Positions 1 through 9,411 of a DNA stretch of 64,000 bases are shown here, one piece after another (the stretch's first letter is position 1; the number at the start of each line of letters is the position of its first letter). The DNA is from Sphaerolaimus hirsutus (lineage: Eukaryota; Nematoda; Chromadorea; Monhysterida; Sphaerolaimidae). The notes beneath the pieces were generated by a model. That model did no database searches. It saw only the letters and a list, made by a program, of their open reading frames with translations, and was not told the DNA's origin. The stretch is from positions 62,001 through 126,000 of the forward strand of contig CAXIWS010000476.1 of assembly GCA_964036195.1 (NCBI GenBank), given 5' to 3'. The position numbers and the translations under genes are program-made.

Positions 1-9
1 GCAGCAACG

Positions 10-2556
10 TCACATGCTGGTGGTGGTGGGCGCCAACGTGATGAGTGGCGTTTCCACAGTCGCCTCGGTAGTGAACGTGGTCGTGCGCGAAGTCGTGGGT
101 GTGCGTGAAGTTGCAGGTCCGGTTGTTGGTGATGCCAACGCCGACCTAGCCTGATGATGAAGCAGGTAGTTGCCCGTATCGCTTCCTGCGCGTTCGCGTG
201 AGGTGAATTTGCGGATATCGGGCATGTGAACACTGTCACTGTTCCTGGCTCTGACTTGTCCTTCATCAGCTGAACTTTCATCTGGCTGAACGTATGCTGA
301 TAGTGACTTTGCCATTCTGTCCTCTGTTTCTGCTCTCCTGGCAAATCTGACAGACTGGGTTGAGTTGGATCTGGCTCTCCTCTTGATTGCTGGTCTCAAC
401 TCTGTTTTGCGTACTTTCCTCTGTGGGTAATTGGTCTCTTTCTGAGTTGATTTCTTGATAGTATATCTGATGGCTCTGAAGCATAACCATATGCATTTGA
501 ACGGGCATACTATGCATCTCCATATGCATGTGTATACGCATGGTGGGATCACTGGCTTCCCTGTGGCAATTCTCCAATTGTACCACAGGTATCCTGCAGC
601 TACGATTCCAGCTATCAGGATTGTGATCCCCAGCAGCATTGCGATTGTGTTGATGATTACTTGAAAGGGTCCTTTCAGCATTCCTCCCATAAAGTTGGTG
701 TACCCTTTTGACACTCCAGATATATAGTGACCATATGCCTTGCCGATCCCTGCTGCTGTCTGTCCAATTCCAGCTCCAATGCCTTCTATTGAATTTCTGA
801 TCACTCTGGGATCCATTGACATGTCTGCTGTGTAATCAATCAACTGATTCTGCACATGCTCCAAATTCTGTAGTCTCTGAATCTGGCCTCTGACATCCAT
901 GAAATTAGTCGCTCTGTTGACAATGTTGGTGAACAGGTGAGGCGCATCAAACGTGAAGGCCTGCCACTGTCCTTTCCATGTCATTTCAATTGGCGTCTCT
1001 GTGACATGCACCATTCCATGTGCGGACTTCCACTGTCCATGTTCATTTCTGTACAGGTGCGGTGTGGTGTGGCTGCAGTCCTCTTCTGGTGATTTCTCTA
1101 CCAAGTCTCTGCTGCCTGGGCTCTTGAACCACAAGGGCCCGTCTTTGTCCAATCTCATTGGTGTGTACTTGTAACATGTCTCTCCCACTTTTCCTGTCTG
1201 ATAAACTATGTATGGCTGTACTTCCTTGCATTCCCAAAACATAATTGCTTCTCCAGCCCATTCTGCATGAACGTCCTGTCTTCCCAGCATGGCTCGAATC
1301 CCCAGTGTTGGATCGATGCGGAAAAGCTGAGTCAACATGTCCAGCTGGTTCTTGCGAAGTTGACATAATTGATGCCATACAATCGCAAATTGTGCCTGAG
1401 TCATCTCTCTGACCACATGTTGCAGGAACTGAAACTTGGAGTTTCTGTCGTCCAATCTGGCATACAATGTTCCACTGATTGTCGACTCTCTTGCCTCCAC
1501 TATCTTTCCTGGCATTGCCCATTCCACAGGCACATCTTCTCTTCTGTCAAACTGGATGAATACACCTCCTTGATCGGTGTAGTATGTGTCTCTCGGAACA
1601 CATTCTGAGCCAATTGGCCTCTTTGTCTTGTTGCTGTGGGAGTATGCCGCTTGCAATTTTGACACAATAATTGTCTGGCCAGATATCTCTGATTTGAATC
1701 TGCCAATTCTCTCATATGCACATTGATGCTTGAAGTTCTCCGTGTCCCACACTGTGATTCCATAATTGTGGTCTCTGCAATGTCCCATCATGGCTCTGCA
1801 CTGGCTGAAATCTTGCAAGTCGCTGATTACAGTCTTTCCATCGAGTGAAGCCACGGTTCCTTCTTCCATGTAGAAGTTACTGACGACATTTTCTTTGTCA
1901 TGACAACACCATGAATATTCCACATTCAAGGTTTGATTGGTTGTCCACACTCTGGGCTCCATTTCTACCAAAGGTGTTCCTCTGAACATCTTGTGAATTC
2001 TTGCATAGTTACAGGCTACCACGCCAACTTGCTGGTATTTCTCAAAATTGCCTGTAATGCCTTTTGCTCCCCAGAAACTGGTGTGTGTGATGATTTCTTT
2101 GATTCTGATGTAGCATCTGTATGCTTTCTCTTTCTGTGGAATCTGTCTCTGTGCGTAAAGTGTAACTTTCATTGCCTTGACAAAATTCCTTGGTGGGATA
2201 TGGCACTGCACTTCTTCAGGAACTGTAAGCGCATGTCCATGCCTTCCACTGGTACAAATCTGATACTTCTGGCTTTGTGAGCTGATCACTTGTTCCACAG
2301 GATGATCCTTGATTGCATCCTTGAATCTTTCATAAGTCTGCATTTCTCTGACAGATTTTGGTGGCCATTCTGAAGGCAAAAGCGGCAATCCATGATGCGC
2401 TGCCAATGATGGTGGCCTTACTGTCGAGGTTTCCAGAACGTATGTTCTGGAAAATACTTCGCTGTAAGCTTTGCCAGCTTTTCTCAGCGTTGCTGACTCT
2501 GACATGCCTGTCAGCATCAACACCATGCACAGCATTCCAATCACCAAACTGCTAGT
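10..2556 (-). other. Envelope-like glycoprotein portion of the BEL/Pao frame
   Basis: Counting residues from 3525, a hydrophobic stretch at about 324-341 followed by small residues (ESA) looks like a signal peptide. The ectodomain of about 600 residues is Cys-rich (for example C540, C541, C576, C583, C602) with N-glycosylation sequons at N530 and N632. A heptad-like stretch (about 866-905) and a Gly-rich segment (914-952) precede a strong membrane span at about 954-981. The cytoplasmic tail begins with clustered Cys (996-1015), possible palmitoylation sites. This is the layout of a viral fusion glycoprotein. BEL elements are known to have captured envelopes of several viral types. The Cys pattern and length remind me of the class III, chuvirus-like glycoproteins, but a phlebovirus-like or other origin is not excluded. 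Fold type is inference. Confidence 0.7.
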
Positions 2557-3537
2557 GGTTGCTGTGGCTTTCCCTGTCGCACTCCTCAGGACTCTATCCG
2601 ATGCTGAATTCTTCTGAGCAGGGTTTTGAACAGGGTTTGATACAGAGTCTTTGTTCGAGCTCTGATTTCTGACATGTTTCTGGACAATTGCCGGGTCCAG
2701 TAGATCCACTTTGACTGTCACTGCTGTCTCTGGGATATCCATTGTCTTTGAATTGATTTCCAGCGGATACAATTGATTGAGTGGTCTACTGACCACATTT
2801 CTGTTGGCAGTTCTGACTTTTGCTGAGCGAATCTGACCATCTTTGCTGGGCTCTAACTGCTCGATGCGACCCATCCTCCATGCACCTCTGGGCATGTTTT
2901 CTTCATAAATCAGCACAACTTCATTCACTTTGGGTCCTTGAGTCGCTGTCAATCTGCCATGTTTGTGCGTCACTTGAGTTCTTTCCCTCAAGCTTGGGAT
3001 ATACTCTTGATGCCACAAGTCCCAGAACTTATCCAAAGTTTGCTGGGTTGTCTCCCAATATTTCTGCAGTTTTGCTGCGTTATCCATTCTGGGCACGAAT
3101 TCTCCATCTTTGTCTGTGTCAAACTGTGGTGCTCCAATCTGACCTTCCCCTGTCAGGAAGTCTTTTGGCGTCAGCACTCTGAGGCTCTTTACATCACCAT
3201 AGATGTAAGAGATTGGCCTGCTGTTGATCACTGCCTCGACTTCTGGCAGAAGTGTCAACAATTCTTGCAGGGTTAACATTCTGTGCCCCACAGCTGCCTT
3301 GAAATGTTTCTTGGTGATGCCCACCATTCTCTCATAGACTCCTCCCTGCCACGGTGCCATAGGAGTAGTCATGTTCCACTGGATTTGTTGCTGTGAGCAG
3401 TATGTCTGTACCGCTCCACTTTTGACCATTTCTGACCATTCCTTTCCAGTATTGATGGCCTTGTCAGTGCTTGTACTGAGCATTTTCTCTGTCAATTTGA
3501 ATTGCGTCGCATTGTCTGAAATCACTGCCTCAGGCTT
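10..3537 (-). CDS. Integrase C-terminal part, DUF5641-like domain and envelope-like protein (same frame after TGA)
   Basis: This is the in-frame continuation of the preceding frame after the TGA; no ATG marks its start, and the first codon after the stop is at 3537. Residues here are counted from the GTG codon at 3525. The second integrase Asp is D4 (in ISDNATQF) and the catalytic Glu is E65 (in WQGGVYERM), so the catalytic triad is split by the stop codon. Residues about 150-258 match the DUF5641 domain that closes BEL integrases (RGAWRMGRIEQL, NQLYPLE). A Ser/Asn/Gln-rich linker (260-320) leads without a stop into a membrane glycoprotein (residue 324 onward). The frame ends with a Thr/Pro-rich tail and TGA at 10-12. 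An envelope made as part of the polyprotein, or from a spliced RNA that skips gag-pol, are both possible; the sequence does not decide. Confidence 0.85.
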   Translation of the reverse strand, partial: KPEAVISDNATQFKLTEKMLSTSTDKAINTGKEWSEMVKSGAVQTYCSQQQIQWNMTTPMAPWQGGVYERMVGITKKHFKAAVGHRMLTLQELLTLLPEVEAVINSRPISYIYGDVKSLRVLTPKDFLTGEGQIGAPQFDTDKDGEFVPRMDNAAKLQKYWETTQQTLDKFWDLWHQEYIPSLRERTQVTHKHGRLTATQGPKVNEVVLIYEENMPRGAWRMGRIEQLEPSKDGQIRSAKVRTANRNVVSRPLNQLYPLEINSKTMDIPETAVTVKVDLLDPAIVQKHVRNQSSNKDSVSNPVQNPAQKNSASDRVLRSATGKATATTSSLVIGMLCMVLMLTGMSESATLRKAGKAYSEVFSRTYVLETSTVRPPSLAAHHGLPLLPSEWPPKSVREMQTYERFKDAIKDHPVEQVISSQSQKYQICTSGRHGHALTVPEEVQCHIPPRNFVKAMKVTLYAQRQIPQKEKAYRCYIRIKEIITHTSFWGAKGITGNFEKYQQVGVVACNYARIHKMFRGTPLVEMEPRVWTTNQTLNVEYSWCCHDKENVVSNFYMEEGTVASLDGKTVISDLQDFSQCRAMMGHCRDHNYGITVWDTENFKHQCAYERIGRFKSEISGQTIIVSKLQAAYSHSNKTKRPIGSECVPRDTYYTDQGGVFIQFDRREDVPVEWAMPGKIVEARESTISGTLYARLDDRNSKFQFLQHVVREMTQAQFAIVWHQLCQLRKNQLDMLTQLFRIDPTLGIRAMLGRQDVHAEWAGEAIMFWECKEVQPYIVYQTGKVGETCYKYTPMRLDKDGPLWFKSPGSRDLVEKSPEEDCSHTTPHLYRNEHGQWKSAHGMVHVTETPIEMTWKGQWQAFTFDAPHLFTNIVNRATNFMDVRGQIQRLQNLEHVQNQLIDYTADMSMDPRVIRNSIEGIGAGIGQTAAGIGKAYGHYISGVSKGYTNFMGGMLKGPFQVIINTIAMLLGITILIAGIVAAGYLWYNWRIATGKPVIPPCVYTCIWRCIVCPFKCIWLCFRAIRYTIKKSTQKETNYPQRKVRKTELRPAIKRRARSNSTQSVRFARRAETEDRMAKSLSAYVQPDESSADEGQVRARNSDSVHMPDIRKFTSRERAGSDTGNYLLHHQARSALASPTTGPATSRTPTTSRTTTFTTEATVETPLITLAPTTTSM

Positions 3538-3540
3538 TCA
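3538..3540 (-). other. In-frame TGA interrupting the integrase of the BEL/Pao element
   Basis: Codons on both sides are in one frame: RFIARR ends before the TGA and KPEAVISD follows it. No base is gained or lost. It lies between the first and second catalytic Asp of the integrase. The site is not a gag-pol or pol-env boundary, where programmed readthrough would be expected, so a plain nonsense mutation is the simpler reading. Confidence 0.85.
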
Positions 3541-6500
3541 ACGCCTGGCGATGAATCTCCTGACTGCGTTCAGGAATTCCTGTGCTGTCATGTCCAGCAC
3601 ACTTTCCAGGTGAACTGCACGTGTCACCATACATGTGAACAAACAGATCCACATTTTCCTGTGATCTTTGTCCACTTTGTACCAAACTGGTCCCAAATAA
3701 TCCAAGCCAGTGTACTGGAACGGTCTGGCTCTCTGAACTCTGGTTTCTGGCAAATCTGGCATTGGTGGAAGCTGGTACGGCTTCGCTCCCAATTTCTTAC
3801 AGGTTGGGCAGGTTCTCGTCACATTGTAGATCACCCGTCTGCCCTGTGTAATCCAGTACTTTTGTCTGATCGCTGCCAATGTATGTTGCACTCCTGCGTG
3901 CATCAACTTCTCATGCTGGTTTCTGACGATCAGCTGAGTCACTGTAGCCGTTGCTGGCAACAGTATGAGTGGCACTGTGACTTCCTGTGGGTCTGTATGC
4001 TCCATTCTGCCGTGGCACTTCAGGATTCCATCCTGATGCATTTGCACATTGAGCCATTTGATCAACTGCTGGTCTGCAGCTGCTTTCTTGCCATCCTGGC
4101 TGCCTTTGCTGTGGCCTGTTGCCAGAATCTCTGCTACACCTTTGTAATGATTTTGTTGCGTCACTTTGATCCAATATTTCAACGCAATCTCTCTCTCTTC
4201 AATACTGATAATTCCCTGTGGTTTTATTGTACCACAGATACTTTCCATGATTTCTGACAATCCATTCTGACTGTCATTTTTTCTGCGCTTTTTGTGCATT
4301 TGTCGCACAAATCTCATCACGTATACTGTTGCATCCAGTAACTTTGTCAGTGATGAGAATCTCTGAATCTCAATTCCCAATGGGTTGCTTTGCTTGCTTT
4401 CATCAGCTTGCACATTGTTGGCATCTGGGTCACTGGCCACCTGCTGTGTGGCGCCCAGGTAAATTGGACTGGCTTTTGGGAATTTGAGCTCTTCTTTCTT
4501 GATTTCTGCCATTACTTCTGGTGTGACTGGCTCCACTTTTGGCTCTGGCCATTCTCCAGTCATTAGCCATTCTGGTCCCTTCCACCACAGGTTACTGCCT
4601 TCCAACTCTGACATATTCATGCCTCTTGTGGCCATGTCAGCTGGGTTCTCCAGTCCTGTGATGTGTCTGATGTGCATGTTCTCTGTCTCACTCTGAATTT
4701 TCCTGATTTCATCCAATCTGTTTTTGACAAAACATGCCAGTGGCTTCGCTGTTGTCAGCCACTTCAGACAACAGGTTGAATCTGACCATACAACTGTCTG
4801 ACTGAATTTGACGTCCTTGAGCTCTTTGTGAATAAACTTTGACATTCTGCTGCCGATCAACATTGCTAACAATTCCAGCCGTGGAATTGTCACTTCTGGT
4901 TTCTTTGGAGCGAGTCTCAATCTGGAGTACAGCAGGCTTGACGTACCACTGTCATTTTCTGTTTTCTGGCATATGTATGCCACTGCGCTGTATGCCATTG
5001 CTGAGGCATCAACGAAAATGTGCAGTTGTGCATCTGCACCACTCTGATAATTCAGATTTCTGTTGAACTTGATCTGTCCAACTTTGAGCAATTCTGTCTC
5101 TAATTGCTGCCAAATTGCTGTCTGTTCCTCAGACAGGGGTGTGTCCCATTCTTTGGCACTTGGTCCTGAATGCCATAACGTTTGCAAAAATCTCTTTGCT
5201 GGCAGTAGTACAGGACTAACAAGTCCCATTGGATCAAAACATCCCGCAGTCACCTTTGCAACTGTCCTTTTCGTGGGAAGTTTGATTTTCTGGTCAGTTT
5301 CTGATAACTGTGATTGCTGAACTGTCTTTGGCGTTTTCAGCAACATCTGGTCGCTCTCTGTGTCCCATTTCATTCCTAGGACTGTTGTGACAATTTCCTT
5401 GGCTACATCTGATTCTGCTAATTGCCAAGTAAAGCTCTTATTGTTGCTGTTCCATTCTCTCAGATTCATATGTGCATCTGTGAACAGCACTTTGGATTCC
5501 TGGTACAATTCGATTGCTTTCTGCTCTGTGTCCACGCTGAGGATCAAATTATCCACATACAGATTTTCATCGATCAATTTTGCATTTTCTGTGCCAGCTT
5601 GATTCAGATGGTATCTGACTGTTAGCGCCAGCAACGCTGGACTGCAGATTATACCAAATGGCACTCTGGCAAATCTGTAAATCTGAATGTTGTCCTCCAT
5701 AGATGGTTTCGTGGGATCCTTGTACCACAGAAATCTTGTCACATCTCTGTCACTGTCCTGCAGACTAATCTGCAGAAACGCTTTTTCTATGTCTGCGACC
5801 AGGGCGATTCCATGCAACCGGAATCGCATCAGCATCCCTACCAGCTGTGGTAGTATCACTGGACCGCGGTACATGCACTCATTCAAGCTTGGCATGCCTG
5901 GCGGTTTCGCTGAGGCATCATATACCTCTCTGACCTTTGTGGTAGTTTTCTCTGGCATTATCACTGGTTGATGAGGCAAAATATGGAACTTTCTGCCATC
6001 CATAATATCCTCTTGAACTTTTTCAATCACTCCTTGCTCCTCTTGCGCTTTCATGATTGCCTGAATTTTCTCTAGTAATTCTGGGTCTTTCTTGAGCCTG
6101 TTGGTGAGGTATCTGAACCTCTTGAACGCCATTGCTTTGTTGTCTGGAAGTTCATGCAAATTTGGTTTGTACATGAACTTTACAGAGTACCGTCCATCTG
6201 GGTTTCTCTGTACACTCTCATTGAATTGCTTGATGGCCTCATCATCCTCGACGAGGTCTGGCTGGTCCATTATGCCAATGGTATCCAGTCTATCCATGTC
6301 TTTGACATTTGGTACAGGAGCAATTGACAACGGTGCTTCCTCATACCACTTTTCTCTCTGAATTTGATGCACAATTGTGTTGACCACCATCGGATATGCG
6401 CCATCCGTGGTCCATTGATTTCTGTTGCTCGTCAGCTGCCCACCTCCCATCAGCAATCCCAATTCTGATGGAATGACATACAATCCTGACGGAAGTTTGG

Positions 6501-8724
6501 TGGTGCTGGTGTTTCTGGACATCAAGTCCCAGAAATAATTCAAGCCCACTATAATGTCTGGCTTGAACTTGCACTCAGTCCCTTTTTCCTTGGGAATTCT
6601 GTCTGCAAAGTAACTCTCATCTGGGAAGTACTTCTGCAGGTATTTTTCGTCCTGTTCTGACACAGGCACTTTGACTTGTTCTGTGGTCAACGTCGGGACC
6701 ACATCAGCCACCATATCAACTTTCTGGCCATTTCTGAGCCGCATTCTGAATTCCACTTGCTGTACCACTTTATAGTGCGGCTTTTCATTTCCGAAAGTGT
6801 ACACCTGGATGTGGTGTTCACCTGTACTCTTCAGATTGAGTTTCTTGGCCACTTTCTCTGACATGTACGTTCCCTGGGATCCTGTGTCCAGGAACGCTTG
6901 AATCTGTAGTGGTGGCTGTTCAGGCTCCATCTCTGTATCCATTTCTGAAGCCTCAATCACGGTTCTGGCTGTCATCAGCATTGACATATTTCTGTTTACT
7001 GACAGGTTCACTGACGTATTCTGTTGCTTTGTATTTGGTTCTGTGACCACTGTGCTGGATATGGTTTCTGTCTCTACCACTTCTGGTCCAGCTTCTTCCA
7101 CAGTAACACAATTCACTGTGGCCTTTCTCTGTTGGCTCTGTGCTGGTCGACCTGCCATCGGCACAGACTTTCTGCCATTGTTTGCTGATTGCTGGCCATT
7201 CTGTTGACCATTCGCTCTGAACGCTGGAATTTGCCGTCCAGCGTTTCCATTGCCATTGTCACCAAATTTCTCTGGGCACACCGCAGTGTGGTGCCTATTG
7301 GACTTGCAATAGAAGCAACTTCTCGTAAATTGACATTGATTCATGTAATGCCCTTTCTGCAGGCATCTCAGGCATCGCTCTGCCTTTGACAAAATCACTC
7401 TCCTCTCTCTGGCAGTTTTGAACTTTGGACACTTATCGTTAAAGTGTAATTGCTGTGTGTCATTGCAGAACACACACGGCCTCCCAGGATTCATGAATCC
7501 AGCCCGTGGTGCACTCTGTCCATTCTGGATCACAGACATGCTCCCTGTGCTGGTCCTTGGGTTCTCTGGCCCTCTGAATCGGTTCCCATTGCTTTGAAAC
7601 CGATTATTGAATTGCTGTGCGCGGGGATTATTCCCAAATCCTTGGCGCGATTGCTGAACTGGTGCCTCAGTTTGCTGTGCGTGCTGTACAGCCTCACTGA
7701 GCGCTAGCTGCTTGCCAAACAGCTTTCTGAAATTTTCCACCGTCAAGGCTTCCTCAGTTCCCTGTTCCTTCTGGATTTCTCTGAGAACCTCGGGTGGCAC
7801 TTTCTGTTGCAGCTGGCTCAACAGCATTGGATGTTCCACTGATTCGCCCAGTGACTCCAACTGCTGGAGCAGCCTTTCAATTGCATCAAACAAAATTCTC
7901 ATATCCTGACAGGTATTCCTGGCCTGTCGCAGCTTCATGATATTACTCATCAGCGTGTTTCTGACCACAACTGGCTGGTCATATCTCTTCTTGAGCATTG
8001 CAATTGCGGGTGCATAATTTTCTGCGGTCACACTCAATCCACTGATCATGCCAAATGCTGAGCCTTTCAGCAAGCTCCTCAAGTATGAAAACTTGGAAAT
8101 GTCCTCCAAATCTGTCCGATTGTGAATGTGGGATTCGAACATTTGCCACCATGATCGAAATTTGACAATTTCCCCAGTAAACTGTTCCACTTCCAGTTTC
8201 TGTAATTTGACGCTCTTTGCTGTGGTTACATTGGTTGAACTGGCTCCCGGAGCAGCTCCCTGAGCTGTCAGAGCCATCTGTGCAGCCATCTGCTGTATGA
8301 ATGCTGTATTGACTTCATACATGGTATTTCCGCTCTGTTGCTGGATCATGTCTTGCAACTCTTCGATGTACACATTCATGGCTACAACTTTCTGTGTCAC
8401 CAAGTCTGACATATTTGCATATTCCTCATATGAGTCTTGGTATATCTTCTGTTCTTGTTCCATCTGGTCGGGTTCGTCAATGTCCTTGACAATATCCCTC
8501 CATGCGTCAAATTGAGTTTTCACTGCATTCATTGCACTTTCCAATTTTGCACCCTCCTGTTTGACAGATGCAATCACTCTTCTCATCTCTGTTCTCTTAT
8601 CATCCTTTGATGCTTCTGCAAATAGTTCCAGGTCATACTTGGCAAATTCTCTTGCCAATCTACTTTCCACCCTGTGCTTTGCTGGCCCCAGGGTCTTTCT
8701 GATGTGACCTGTTGGCGAAACCAT
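3538..8724 (-). CDS. Gag-protease-RT-RNase H-integrase (N-terminal part) of BEL/Pao element
   Basis: The frame has 1728 codons and starts at the ATG at 8724. Residues 1-170 are charged and helical. About 185-330 resemble the DUF1759 gag region of BEL elements. Three zinc knuckles follow at 417-432 (CX2CX6HX4C), 451-464 and 470-483 (both CX2CX4HX4C). The retropepsin active site DTGS is at 613-616. RT palm residues are D978 and the YVDN box at 1056-1059; the second aspartate of the usual YxDD is Asn here. RNase H candidates are D1239, E1284, D1315 and D1363. The integrase zinc module is H1604, H1609, C1639, C1642, and the first catalytic Asp is D1675. The frame stops at TGA 3538-3540, inside the integrase core, and resumes in the same frame downstream. 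The enzymes copy element RNA to DNA and insert it. Family assignment is firm; activity of this copy is doubtful because of the stop. Confidence 0.92.
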   Translation of the reverse strand: MVSPTGHIRKTLGPAKHRVESRLAREFAKYDLELFAEASKDDKRTEMRRVIASVKQEGAKLESAMNAVKTQFDAWRDIVKDIDEPDQMEQEQKIYQDSYEEYANMSDLVTQKVVAMNVYIEELQDMIQQQSGNTMYEVNTAFIQQMAAQMALTAQGAAPGASSTNVTTAKSVKLQKLEVEQFTGEIVKFRSWWQMFESHIHNRTDLEDISKFSYLRSLLKGSAFGMISGLSVTAENYAPAIAMLKKRYDQPVVVRNTLMSNIMKLRQARNTCQDMRILFDAIERLLQQLESLGESVEHPMLLSQLQQKVPPEVLREIQKEQGTEEALTVENFRKLFGKQLALSEAVQHAQQTEAPVQQSRQGFGNNPRAQQFNNRFQSNGNRFRGPENPRTSTGSMSVIQNGQSAPRAGFMNPGRPCVFCNDTQQLHFNDKCPKFKTARERRVILSKAERCLRCLQKGHYMNQCQFTRSCFYCKSNRHHTAVCPEKFGDNGNGNAGRQIPAFRANGQQNGQQSANNGRKSVPMAGRPAQSQQRKATVNCVTVEEAGPEVVETETISSTVVTEPNTKQQNTSVNLSVNRNMSMLMTARTVIEASEMDTEMEPEQPPLQIQAFLDTGSQGTYMSEKVAKKLNLKSTGEHHIQVYTFGNEKPHYKVVQQVEFRMRLRNGQKVDMVADVVPTLTTEQVKVPVSEQDEKYLQKYFPDESYFADRIPKEKGTECKFKPDIIVGLNYFWDLMSRNTSTTKLPSGLYVIPSELGLLMGGGQLTSNRNQWTTDGAYPMVVNTIVHQIQREKWYEEAPLSIAPVPNVKDMDRLDTIGIMDQPDLVEDDEAIKQFNESVQRNPDGRYSVKFMYKPNLHELPDNKAMAFKRFRYLTNRLKKDPELLEKIQAIMKAQEEQGVIEKVQEDIMDGRKFHILPHQPVIMPEKTTTKVREVYDASAKPPGMPSLNECMYRGPVILPQLVGMLMRFRLHGIALVADIEKAFLQISLQDSDRDVTRFLWYKDPTKPSMEDNIQIYRFARVPFGIICSPALLALTVRYHLNQAGTENAKLIDENLYVDNLILSVDTEQKAIELYQESKVLFTDAHMNLREWNSNNKSFTWQLAESDVAKEIVTTVLGMKWDTESDQMLLKTPKTVQQSQLSETDQKIKLPTKRTVAKVTAGCFDPMGLVSPVLLPAKRFLQTLWHSGPSAKEWDTPLSEEQTAIWQQLETELLKVGQIKFNRNLNYQSGADAQLHIFVDASAMAYSAVAYICQKTENDSGTSSLLYSRLRLAPKKPEVTIPRLELLAMLIGSRMSKFIHKELKDVKFSQTVVWSDSTCCLKWLTTAKPLACFVKNRLDEIRKIQSETENMHIRHITGLENPADMATRGMNMSELEGSNLWWKGPEWLMTGEWPEPKVEPVTPEVMAEIKKEELKFPKASPIYLGATQQVASDPDANNVQADESKQSNPLGIEIQRFSSLTKLLDATVYVMRFVRQMHKKRRKNDSQNGLSEIMESICGTIKPQGIISIEEREIALKYWIKVTQQNHYKGVAEILATGHSKGSQDGKKAAADQQLIKWLNVQMHQDGILKCHGRMEHTDPQEVTVPLILLPATATVTQLIVRNQHEKLMHAGVQHTLAAIRQKYWITQGRRVIYNVTRTCPTCKKLGAKPYQLPPMPDLPETRVQRARPFQYTGLDYLGPVWYKVDKDHRKMWICLFTCMVTRAVHLESVLDMTAQEFLNAVRRFIARR

Positions 8725-8871
8725 TTTTGCTGATGAATTTTTCCTTCACTGTTCCTCTTTATAGTGCGTCTCCTGTGACGCTTGTGACGCTTCTCTGCGT
8801 CTTTTTGTGCAGTGCTCTGTGCACCACGGATTTGTTGTGCCACGCACAATACCAATGCAGTCCTACAGGCC

Positions 8872-8959
8872 CCTGACGTGTTCTCACGCGTTGACCTTTA
8901 CTGCACTGGCACCAGGTGTGTTCCTAAAGCCCCTGACGTGATTGTTTACACGCGTTGAC
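8872..8959. repeat. 60-bp spaced imperfect direct repeat in BEL leader
   Basis: CCTGACGTG at 8872-8880 recurs at 8932-8940. Each copy is followed within 10-20 bp by ACGCGTTGAC. Purpose unknown; it could be an LTR enhancer-type repeat or a packaging element. Confidence 0.6.
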
Positions 8960-9343
8960 TTCAACACACCGGTCAAATCCACCTGGACAATAAACAAGTT
9001 CTTTGCCCAGCAGTGTGCGCCCAAAGAGGGTCTGTACACACTCTTTCTGAGCGCTCTGGCGCTCTTTCTGGCACACCTGTGTGCCTTGTGACCACGCCGG
9101 CCACTTGCTTTCCTGAGCGGCTCCTGTGCCGCTGTGCGCAGTGCTGCGCTTGCTGTGTCGCCTGTGACACGTTTCTGTGCACTCTGGTGGACTTTCTGAT
9201 TCTGGGCAGTGTTTCTTTACACTGCTCTGCAATTGCGCCTGTGCAATGCAGTTTTCTGGCACTTTTGTGCTGTCTGATCTGATGGTACCGAGCAGGCACA
9301 GCGTGTATATTTGATGGGAGCTCCGCAAAGCCCCTACACGCTA

Positions 9344-9363
9344 CCAAGTATCCTAATACTTGG
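9344..9363. repeat. Perfect 8-bp inverted repeat with 4-base loop
   Basis: CCAAGTAT at 9344-9351 and ATACTTGG at 9356-9363 would form a hairpin in the leader RNA. No T-run follows, so it is not a bacterial-type terminator. Its role is unknown. Confidence 0.6.
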
Positions 9364-9377
9364 TTTTCAAATCCACT

Positions 9378-9411
9378 CTCTGTCAGCTACAGCCCTCTGT
9401 CAGCTACAGCC
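9378..9411. repeat. 17-bp tandem duplication in BEL leader
   Basis: Two perfect adjacent copies of CTCTGTCAGCTACAGCC, at 9378-9394 and 9395-9411. Confidence 0.9.
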
